A stretch of DNA of 52,182 nt, taken from positions 1 through 52,182 of the forward strand of contig DFJW01000018.1 in the NCBI GenBank assembly GCA_002373775.1. Reading direction: 5' to 3'. A model generated the notes under the pieces. It had not been told where the DNA came from and did no database searches. It worked only from the letters and a program-made list of their open reading frames with translations. The DNA is from Ruminococcus flavefaciens (GTDB lineage: Bacteria > Bacillota > Clostridia > Oscillospirales > Ruminococcaceae). Shown here in pieces: positions 40,460-47,865 of this stretch (positions within the stretch are counted from its first letter, which is position 1; each line of letters opens with the position of its first letter). A program made the translations under genes and the position numbers.

Positions 40460-42792
40460 AGCTTATAAAGGCTGGATTCCGCAAAGACAGGGCAGTGCTT
40501 ATCGTATTCCTGCTGATAATCACGATATCCACAATGCTGCTGCATACTGGGATAATGGTCTCCACATATCCGCGGCTTTATGACGAATACGCGGAAGATA
40601 CCGGACTGGCGGACTTTCTCATGGTGACTGATGAAAGTGAAGAAAAAATAGAGAGAGTCATGGAAAGTTCTGAGAATGTGGATGAGTATCACTCTGAGGA
40701 AGTGGTCATAATCCCCGGCATTACGATATACACTTACAAGACAGGAAAAGAAAAGGCCAGCAGCAGGCTGTATGTGCAGAGGATAGGCGACAATACAGGA
40801 CATGACAGACTTGAATATGTTGAGCGTGATGACAGTGTAAGCGGCAGAAAGCTGTATCTCAATCTTTATACAGCTTACAGCAACAATCTGTGTGTGGGGG
40901 ACAGTGTAAGGTTGGATACCTCTATCGGCACCTATGAATACACCGTTGCAGGCATATACCAGCATCTGCTTATGGGCAATTTATATTACTACCTGTCGGC
41001 AATGGTGGATGAAGAAAGCTTCAAGGAACTTCAGACAGCCGGAATAAACGCAGGGCAGACGGAAATGCGCATGGTTTTTGTCAAGTGCAGCGAGGGGACT
41101 GATCCGGAAGACGATCTGAAAGAAGCACTTGATAAACTCCGCGGTGACAACAGTGACGTCACCGACGGATATACAAAGTCACTTGGCAGGGAAGGATATA
41201 CTGTCATAGTAAACATACTTGCCGGTTTTATGGCGGCCTTTGCTCTTATAATGATAATCATATGCCTGTGCATGATAGTCTTCACGATCAGCAATAATAT
41301 AAGCAGAGATATCAGGAATATAGGTGCTCTTCGTGCAGTGGGACACACTGTCGGGCAGATAAGGACGGCACTTATATCGGAATATGTCATTCTCGGACTG
41401 ACAGGTTCAGTTATCGGCATTATACTTTCCTATGTGTTTTTTCCAGTAATCGAGTATCTGTACATAAGGGAGATATCGGGCATTGTGTGGAAGAACAGAT
41501 TCTGTCCGGTTATCACAGTGTCGGTCCTTGCAGGGATACTCATCGTGATAGTAACTGCGGCGTTCCTGTCAACGGTGAAGATAAAGAAACTGCCCCCGGC
41601 AACGGCTCTGAGATTCGGTCTGAAGTCCAACAGTTTCAGGAAAAATCATCTGCCTCTCGGCGAGACAAAGGGCGAACTGAATCTGATTCTTGCGCTTAAA
41701 AGTACTTTGCAGAACATGGGACAGAATTTGATAGTATTCCTTGTCATAACTGCTGTTGCATTCGTGACGCAGTTCTCGGCGATGCTCTATTACAATGCAA
41801 AGGTGGATATAACCAATTTCCAGCGCATGATAGAGGGGGATGCTCCTGACGCATATGTTGATCTGACTGACAGTTCATACGAAACTGCTGTCAGGGTGAA
41901 GTCAGAGATCGAGAGTGTAGAGGGAGTATCACAGGTCTATGGATTAAGTTTTGCTACTGCATATATAGACGGTTCCGAAATATCGCTGATCTACGTTACC
42001 GATCCTGATTATATCTACTGCGGCATATATGAAGGAGATATCATGCGTGCAGACAACGAGACGGTGCTGGGAAGTACAGTGGCAGAACGGCTCGGAGTAG
42101 GTGTCGGAGACGAGATAGTTGTGGAGTATGGCGGTAAAAGCGCAAGGTATCTTATTACCGGGCTTCAGCAGTCCGTTATGAACAACAGGATGTACGTGAC
42201 CGATAAGTCGGCTCAGAAGCTTGGCGTGGATACGACATACAGCGAACTGAGAGTGAGAGTGGATGATGCGGACGCTGAGAAAGTGGACGATGTACTTGAA
42301 AGGATAACAGATTTTGGTGACAGCAGTATCGCCAATACCCACAACGATTACAGGTGGCAGAGGAGCAAAGACAATATGCCCGTTTTTGCAGTGAGCTTCA
42401 TAGTCATGATAATGATAATGCTCAGCATAGCCACAGTCATACTGGTGATAAGGCTGCTTCTCAAGACAGTGTTCATAAAGAAGGAGAAGGAATTCGGTAT
42501 AAAGAAAGCTGTCGGATTCACGAGCACACAGCTGAGGTATCAGCTTTCACTGTCACTGCTTCCCACAGTATTTCTGGCGTCTGTTGTGGGTTCGGCGCTG
42601 GGATACTTTCTGATGAATCCGCTGTTCACGGTGATACTGCGCGGATACGGCGTCATGAATGCAGATCTTATAGCCAAGCCTCAATTGATCGTATTGTCGG
42701 TATCCGTGGTCACGCTTCTGGTATTCGCATTCAGCTATCTGATGTCGGGAAGAATGAAAAAGATATCAGCATATAAACTCATACAGGAGTAA
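40453..42792 (+). CDS. FtsX-domain ABC transporter permease
   Basis: ATG 40453 has GGAGGAG just upstream and overlaps the ATPase stop. The 779-residue protein has an N-terminal helix (about 15-36), an outer domain (about 45-245), three helices with the first FtsX domain (about 253-375), a second helix and outer domain (about 430-640), and a C-terminal FtsX domain with three helices (about 650-770, with VFIKKEKEFGIKKAVGFTS). Two FtsX modules in one chain are typical of Gram-positive MacB-like exporters controlled by an adjacent two-component system. The substrate is unknown. Confidence 0.88.
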   Translation: MVKLIKAGFRKDRAVLIVFLLIITISTMLLHTGIMVSTYPRLYDEYAEDTGLADFLMVTDESEEKIERVMESSENVDEYHSEEVVIIPGITIYTYKTGKEKASSRLYVQRIGDNTGHDRLEYVERDDSVSGRKLYLNLYTAYSNNLCVGDSVRLDTSIGTYEYTVAGIYQHLLMGNLYYYLSAMVDEESFKELQTAGINAGQTEMRMVFVKCSEGTDPEDDLKEALDKLRGDNSDVTDGYTKSLGREGYTVIVNILAGFMAAFALIMIIICLCMIVFTISNNISRDIRNIGALRAVGHTVGQIRTALISEYVILGLTGSVIGIILSYVFFPVIEYLYIREISGIVWKNRFCPVITVSVLAGILIVIVTAAFLSTVKIKKLPPATALRFGLKSNSFRKNHLPLGETKGELNLILALKSTLQNMGQNLIVFLVITAVAFVTQFSAMLYYNAKVDITNFQRMIEGDAPDAYVDLTDSSYETAVRVKSEIESVEGVSQVYGLSFATAYIDGSEISLIYVTDPDYIYCGIYEGDIMRADNETVLGSTVAERLGVGVGDEIVVEYGGKSARYLITGLQQSVMNNRMYVTDKSAQKLGVDTTYSELRVRVDDADAEKVDDVLERITDFGDSSIANTHNDYRWQRSKDNMPVFAVSFIVMIMIMLSIATVILVIRLLLKTVFIKKEKEFGIKKAVGFTSTQLRYQLSLSLLPTVFLASVVGSALGYFLMNPLFTVILRGYGVMNADLIAKPQLIVLSVSVVTLLVFAFSYLMSGRMKKISAYKLIQE

Positions 42793-42840
42793 ACCGGAAG
42801 CAGATGCTGAGTGACCGATGCGGACGGGCTGAAAATGCTG

Positions 42841-42879
42841 AAAACCGGACAGTGATCCCTGTGGGCACTGTCCGGTTTT
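42841..42879. terminator. Bidirectional terminator between permease and glycosyltransferase
   Basis: AAAACCGGACAGTG (42841-42854) pairs with CACTGTCCGGTTTT (42866-42879) between the convergent genes. Confidence 0.88.
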
Positions 42880-42906
42880 GTAATTATGTAATTGACGGTA
42901 TGCTTA

Positions 42907-44085
42907 TCAAGCGAATATCTCTTTGTAGATAGCGGTTCTGTTGCTTCTTGCTTCCTTAAACGAGTCGATGATCGCCTTAGTACCTGCCTTGAAACTATCT
43001 CTGTTATCATAAGCGTCGCTGACAGCCTTTTTGATAATGTCAGCGGTTATGTTCATCTCGTGTTTATTCAGAGCAATGCCTGCATTCAATTTCTGGACTA
43101 CTTTAGCAACATCGAACTGATCGACTGCCTGCGGTACCATTACAAGTGACGCATTGCTTGCCAGACCTTCTGATGTTGAATTGAATCCTGCATGAGTGAT
43201 GAATACGTCAACTTCCGGCAGAAGCTGAGTCTGAGGCACATAATTGTAGATGCTGAAGTTATCCGGTATCTCCTTGAAAGTCTGAGCGATATCTACAAAC
43301 TTGCCGACTGACATGATGATCTGGTATTCGTCTGAATCTTTGAAAGCTTCGATGCAATTGTTGTAGAAACTGAGGTCTTTGCCAAAGATCGTTCCTAAAG
43401 ATATGAAGACCAGTTTCTTGTTCGGATCCTTCTTGAAATCAAAGCTGCTGTCCGCAACTCGCTGTTCGATGTGAGGACCGATGAAATAACATGTCTCATC
43501 TGTATCTTCCGGTCTTAAATGGAAGAATTTAGAAGTCAGGATGAGCTTTTTGAAATTGTTGGGAGTGAATATAAGTCCGACAAAATCGTGAAGGTTGATA
43601 CGATAGTACTGGCTTGTCCACTGCAGACCGATAAGTCTTGCATTATCGCACTGGTTCTCATCTGTGAGGACGAAGGAAGGATAGAGGATAGAGATCTTGG
43701 CAGGATCTATCTTCAGTACTTTGTTCATCTCAGCAATATCAAAGAAAACGTCGAAGATGTAATAGTCATAGTCTGTATTATCATGCAATAATGTCTCCAT
43801 TACCATGTAAGTTGCTTTTCCCACAAGGAATGAATTGATAGCAAACGGAGGTGCATAGGGAGGAAGTCGTTTGGCAACTTCACTTACATCCGAAGAATAT
43901 ACTATCTTCTTGCAGGAGATATCGTTCAGTCTGTCCGCGAATTCATCTGTAACACAGCATGTTATATCATATCCCAAATCTATAAGTTCTCTCACGATCT
44001 CGACGCTGCCTGTGAAATGACCGTGCAAAACACCATTTGCAACAAATATTTTTTTCGGCACAGCCGCTTTTATTGTTTCACTCAA
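42907..44085 (-). CDS. GT1-family (macrolide-type) glycosyltransferase
   Basis: The start is TTG 44085, ten bases after GAGGAG; no better in-frame ATG is seen. The 392-residue GT-B protein starts KKIFVANGVLHGHFTGSVEIV and carries the MGT donor-site signature FITHAGFNSTSEGLASNASL followed by MVPQAVDQFDVAKVV. The family transfers a sugar from a UDP- or other nucleotide sugar to small lipophilic acceptors, natural products or lipids. The divergent dehydratase gene may supply its donor sugar. No aglycone pathway is visible in the window. Confidence 0.88.
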   Translation of the reverse strand: MSETIKAAVPKKIFVANGVLHGHFTGSVEIVRELIDLGYDITCCVTDEFADRLNDISCKKIVYSSDVSEVAKRLPPYAPPFAINSFLVGKATYMVMETLLHDNTDYDYYIFDVFFDIAEMNKVLKIDPAKISILYPSFVLTDENQCDNARLIGLQWTSQYYRINLHDFVGLIFTPNNFKKLILTSKFFHLRPEDTDETCYFIGPHIEQRVADSSFDFKKDPNKKLVFISLGTIFGKDLSFYNNCIEAFKDSDEYQIIMSVGKFVDIAQTFKEIPDNFSIYNYVPQTQLLPEVDVFITHAGFNSTSEGLASNASLVMVPQAVDQFDVAKVVQKLNAGIALNKHEMNITADIIKKAVSDAYDNRDSFKAGTKAIIDSFKEARSNRTAIYKEIFA

Positions 44086-44259
44086 TTTTCTTTTTCTCCT
44101 CTGTATTTAATATAGTTTTTGCAGCATTCCGGATCTGTCCCGGTCAGACAAGCTGCAAGACAAGAATGCGTAAAGCAGACTCGGAAGCCTTGTTTCTCAA
44201 CAAAGGAAACATAAGCGGTAAGCAGTATATGCGTTATACTGCTGAACACAAACAACAAT
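44086..44259 (-). other. Long leader of the glycosyltransferase gene
   Basis: About 168 bases separate the predicted transcription start from the TTG codon. Within it a perfect inverted repeat, AGCAGTATA (44221-44229) with TATACTGCT (44235-44243), lies just past the promoter and looks like an operator or hairpin. GCATTC (44123-44128) and GAATGC (44164-44169) could form a longer stem. No riboswitch class is recognised and no convincing gene lies here. Confidence 0.45.
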
Positions 44260-44288
44260 ATTATAGCACTGATCTTGGATTTCGTCAA
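44260..44288 (-). promoter_or_regulatory. Promoter of the glycosyltransferase gene
   Basis: On the minus strand TTGACG (44283-44288) and TATAAT (44260-44265) have a 17-base spacer. Confidence 0.75.
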
Positions 44289-44327
44289 TAGCCAGAAAAT
44301 AAATATCGGCATTATCTAAAATAATGT

Positions 44328-44356
44328 TTGACAAAAGCCACATAATGTGATATAAT
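44328..44356 (+). promoter_or_regulatory. Promoter of the nucleotide-sugar dehydratase gene
   Basis: Consensus TTGACA (44328-44333) and TATAAT (44351-44356) are 17 bases apart. A leader of about 100 bases follows, with no structure I can assign. Confidence 0.85.
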
Positions 44357-44462
44357 ATATATTTAATACAGCCAGTTATATTTTTGCTCGGAAATGTATG
44401 CAGATCCCACATTGCGGTATGACGGCGATTAAAAGTTGACGTAAAAGAAAGGTGAGTATATA

Positions 44463-45446
44463 ATGAATTTAAAGGGTAAGCGCATATTCATAACAGGTGC
44501 TACAGGATTTGTAGGTTCACACATTGCAAAACACCTTGTGGAGCAGGGGGCAAATGTCACAGCTCTGATCGAAAGATGTGACAACAACAGCTATTTCAGT
44601 ATATGCGGACTTGAAAAAAAGCTGAACATATACTATGGCGATATCTGTAATGCCGCACTCATTGAGCAGATAATCGTTGAGCAGAAGGTCGAGATAATCT
44701 TTCACATCGCAGCAGTTGCTCTTCAGGACCTTGCGTATAAGATGCCCAAGGTGACTTTCCAGGTGAATATTGTCGGCACATACAATATTTTAGATGCCGC
44801 AAGACTTCATACAGATACAGTAAAGGCAGTCCTTGTCGCATCCAGTGATAAAGTATACGGCGACAGCGATGTACTTCCGTATACGGAGAATACACTTCTT
44901 CAGGGCAGCAATCCTTATGATGTATCAAAGGTATGTCAGGACATGCTTGCAAGGAGTTTCTATCACAGCTATGGACTTCCTGTAGTAGTAGGCAGATTCG
45001 GAAATATCTACGGTCCCGGAGACAATAACTTCAACAGACTTATACCCGGTGCAGTCCAGAAGCTTGAAAACGGCGAATCCCCGGTCGTAAGGCATCCGGC
45101 AAACGGCGTGTTCAAAAGAGACTTCCTCTACATCAATGACATTGTCAATGCCTATATGTACATGCTTTATAACATTGAAAAAGAGGGAGTAGTAGGAAAT
45201 GCCTTCAATTTCGGCACAGGTATCGCGACTGATATAGAAACAGTTGTAAACAAGATAAAAGCAATAATGAAGTGCGAGGATATCCCGTCTGAGATACAGG
45301 AAAGTGAAGTATCGGAGATACTTTGTCAGCAGCTTGATGCAACAAAGGCGTTTGAACGTCTTGGCTGGAAAGCTGAGTACTCTCTGGATAAGGGACTCGC
45401 TGAGACGATCGACTGGTACAGAAATGTATATTTTAAACTGAGCTGA
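44463..45446 (+). CDS. NAD-dependent epimerase/dehydratase (CDP-glucose 4,6-dehydratase-like)
   Basis: This 327-residue extended SDR protein has the Rossmann motif TGATGFVGSHIA (about 10-21), the catalytic segment VASSDKVYGD and the YxxxK pair in NPYDVSKVCQD (about 151-161). The SSDKVY wording and FKRDFLYINDIVNAY recall CDP-glucose 4,6-dehydratase (RfbG/DdhB), which opens the route to dideoxy and branched sugars; UDP- or GDP-sugar relatives cannot be excluded. AAAGGTGAG precedes the ATG. It is a single-gene unit divergent from the glycosyltransferase. Confidence 0.82.
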   Translation: MNLKGKRIFITGATGFVGSHIAKHLVEQGANVTALIERCDNNSYFSICGLEKKLNIYYGDICNAALIEQIIVEQKVEIIFHIAAVALQDLAYKMPKVTFQVNIVGTYNILDAARLHTDTVKAVLVASSDKVYGDSDVLPYTENTLLQGSNPYDVSKVCQDMLARSFYHSYGLPVVVGRFGNIYGPGDNNFNRLIPGAVQKLENGESPVVRHPANGVFKRDFLYINDIVNAYMYMLYNIEKEGVVGNAFNFGTGIATDIETVVNKIKAIMKCEDIPSEIQESEVSEILCQQLDATKAFERLGWKAEYSLDKGLAETIDWYRNVYFKLS

Positions 45447-45466
45447 AACTCAGTAATTGGCTAAAC

Positions 45467-45506
45467 AAAAACGCTCCAAGGCGGTATCACCTTTGGAGCG
45501 TTTTTT
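45467..45506. terminator. Terminator between the dehydratase and regulator genes
   Basis: ACGCTCCAA (45471-45479) pairs with TTGGAGCGT (45493-45501), with A- and T-runs at the outer ends. It serves both convergent transcripts; the regulator gene ends within it. Confidence 0.85.
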
Positions 45507-47708
45507 CTATTGGTTGTTTTTTCTGTACTGCAAAGCAGTTACGCCGTTGCGTTCCTTGAACTGCCGCATAAAATGGTTCTCGCTGTTGTATCCGCACTGT
45601 TCCGCTATCTCCTGCACACGCAGATCGGTGTGTGCCAGCAGCTGCATTGCGCGAGTCATACGCGAGAGGATTATATCGTCCTTGATACTGGTTTCGAAGA
45701 GCACGCGGTAGAGCCTTTGCAGATGAGACTTGCTTATGCCGAGATCGTGGGAAATATCCGGTATGTTCCAGTCAAGCTGAGGCTTGGTCATAATGTCTCT
45801 CCTGAGCGCATAGAGCAGTTCACGATAAGTTGAGCTGCGGTTTATTTCGTCACTTCGCAGTTCGGAAAAACTGTCAAAGCACGATCCTGTCTCTTTTTCG
45901 ATATCGGCAGGAAGTTTCCCTTCCAAGCGGTATTCTCTGGTGATCATATCCGGCAGAAGTGCAGGATTTCCGATAGCAGCAGACATAGCAGTGTTCAGTG
46001 CGTCAGCTATGCTTTTCTGATCGGCATCTCCGGACATCAGAACAGCAAAAACAAACTCGCCGAGCCTGCCGGTCAGACTTCCCGGGACGGCGGACCTGAG
46101 TGCATTTCCAAGCACAACAGCTGTATCATAAGCGGCAGTGTCGTTGAGCCACGAGATAAGCAGCAGACTGTATTCTGTGCCGCCTGCACGGAGACGATTG
46201 AGGGTATCGGGGAGCTGCTCGGTAAAACCGCGTCTGTTCAGCAGACCGGTAGTTGCATCCGTGGTGGAAAATGATTCCAGCTGGCGGTGGATATAGTCGA
46301 TGTACAGCCGCTTCTGTAAAGAGTGCAGACCGCTGGAAACTGAATCTGCCCAGTGTACGAAATAGTCATCCAGTTCAATGTCATCAGGACTGCTGAAAGA
46401 CATCGCGCTGTATCCGAATATCTGTCCTTTGCAGTGCAGTGACGTCAGCACGGTTATCATCGGCTCATGAGGAATGTGAAGAGCCGGGATTATCTCATCA
46501 GTGCTGAAAAAGTATCCGCATTTTTCATTCTCGCCGAATCGCTTGGATAGCGCAAGATACATGCGGTCCGAATAGCTGTGCTGACGGAAATTGTAAGGAT
46601 TTTCAAGACTGCTCTGCCAGTCCTCGCAAAGAGCTATATCGAGCCATTTCCAGCCGTGCAGCATATAGGCGGTGCTGTCAACTTCATTCATCAGACCGGA
46701 TACATCGTCCGCATCTGAAAGCTTGCTCACAAGATCACTGCCGAGAAAGCTTTTCTTTTCGAATCCGCGGAACAGCTGATGAGCAATGTGCATTTCAAGT
46801 GAACGTATCACCTCATCATGCGCGGCAATATTGTTATGGTTGCAGCCGCAGCTGGTACCGATGCGTACAGTTTGTCTGCTGCCTCTGAGCTGACAATCCC
46901 TGCCGGTTATCATTTTATAAAGCCTGCATACCGCGGTCTCGCCCAGTTGCCTGTCACGTCCGCAGATAGTAGTAGTGATAGGATCGTGGAGTGCAGAATA
47001 CCACATTCCGTCGAATCCGGTTATCTTGATTTTTTCAGGGACATCTATTCCGTTCCTTTTCAGTTCGTTGCCGAAATATATCGCCATTGAGTCGTTCATA
47101 CATACCACGCCGTCAGGGCACGGAAGTCTGCCTGATGCGATACTTCGCGCGATCTGCTCGGGTATATCACGCCAGTAGTGTCCGTAGTGTATGCAGTTTT
47201 CGTCTATCTCAAGACCGTGATCTTTCATGGAGTCGATGTAGCCCTGCAAGCGTTCTTCTGAGGGCTCATGATCCGGGAATCCGGCGATGCACCATACCTT
47301 TCTGCAACCGTGTTCTTCAATGAGATGCGATGTCATGGTATAAGCGCCGCCGTACTGTTCGGCATTTATATAAGGGATCCCGTTGTGTTTATATTCAAGT
47401 GCCAGCACAGGTATATTTGTCTGCGCAATATAGTCTGCGATCTTTTCGACAGTCTGAGCGTTCCTGAACCTGTCAGCAGCAAATATCAGACCGTCGAGAT
47501 CGCTCTTGCATATCAGAGAGTAAATGTTCTCAAAACCGTCTGCATAGTAGCTGCGCTTTTCGCTTGACATAGTGTTCAGCACACCTGTATATACCAGCAC
47601 ATCGTAGCCGATAAGCTTTGCCTGTTCATAGACTCCGTCCAGAAGTTCATAGTCAAGAGGATCTGTTATTTCGGGCATTATAAACCCGATCTTTCCGGTA
47701 GTTACCAA
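45507..47708 (-). CDS. Hybrid regulator: LacI-like sensor, GGDEF-like segment, AraC DNA-binding domain
   Basis: TTG 47708 is chosen because AAAGGAGG lies seven bases upstream. The 733-residue protein starts with a LacI/periplasmic-binding-protein-like sugar-sensing domain (about 5-280: TTGKIGFIMPEITDPLDYEL, VVCMNDSMAIYFGNELKRNG, KITGFDG) but has no LacI helix-turn-helix. A central region (about 290-480) follows, then a degenerate GGDEF-like segment (TTDATTGLLNRRGFTEQL, about 482-499, without a GGDEF motif), and a C-terminal AraC helix-turn-helix pair (about 625-733: WNIPDISHDLGISKSHLQRL and VQEIAEQCGYNSENHFMRQF). It is divergent from the mannanase gene and probably controls it in response to a sugar. 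Confidence 0.85.
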   Translation of the reverse strand: MVTTGKIGFIMPEITDPLDYELLDGVYEQAKLIGYDVLVYTGVLNTMSSEKRSYYADGFENIYSLICKSDLDGLIFAADRFRNAQTVEKIADYIAQTNIPVLALEYKHNGIPYINAEQYGGAYTMTSHLIEEHGCRKVWCIAGFPDHEPSEERLQGYIDSMKDHGLEIDENCIHYGHYWRDIPEQIARSIASGRLPCPDGVVCMNDSMAIYFGNELKRNGIDVPEKIKITGFDGMWYSALHDPITTTICGRDRQLGETAVCRLYKMITGRDCQLRGSRQTVRIGTSCGCNHNNIAAHDEVIRSLEMHIAHQLFRGFEKKSFLGSDLVSKLSDADDVSGLMNEVDSTAYMLHGWKWLDIALCEDWQSSLENPYNFRQHSYSDRMYLALSKRFGENEKCGYFFSTDEIIPALHIPHEPMITVLTSLHCKGQIFGYSAMSFSSPDDIELDDYFVHWADSVSSGLHSLQKRLYIDYIHRQLESFSTTDATTGLLNRRGFTEQLPDTLNRLRAGGTEYSLLLISWLNDTAAYDTAVVLGNALRSAVPGSLTGRLGEFVFAVLMSGDADQKSIADALNTAMSAAIGNPALLPDMITREYRLEGKLPADIEKETGSCFDSFSELRSDEINRSSTYRELLYALRRDIMTKPQLDWNIPDISHDLGISKSHLQRLYRVLFETSIKDDIILSRMTRAMQLLAHTDLRVQEIAEQCGYNSENHFMRQFKERNGVTALQYRKNNQ

Positions 47709-47729
47709 TCCTGCACCTCCTTTTCTAAA

Positions 47730-47758
47730 AGTATAGCACATACATAATATCTTGTCAA
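47730..47758 (-). promoter_or_regulatory. Promoter of the hybrid regulator
   Basis: On the minus strand consensus TTGACA (47753-47758) and TATACT (47730-47735) have a 17-base spacer. The divergent mannanase gene has no good -35/-10 pair, which fits dependence on an activator. Confidence 0.75.
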
Positions 47759-47865
47759 ATGGTTCAAAATGAATTATTTTTGGGGCAAGATGTCATTCAA
47801 AAAACGATCGGGATGTAGTATCATGATTATATCTTATAGCACGATAATGACAGGGAGGTACAATT

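Noticed and set aside
44082..44312. A 76-codon minus-strand frame upstream of the glycosyltransferase
   Set aside because: It spans the promoter of that gene and its start lies upstream of the -35 box, so it would not be in the message.
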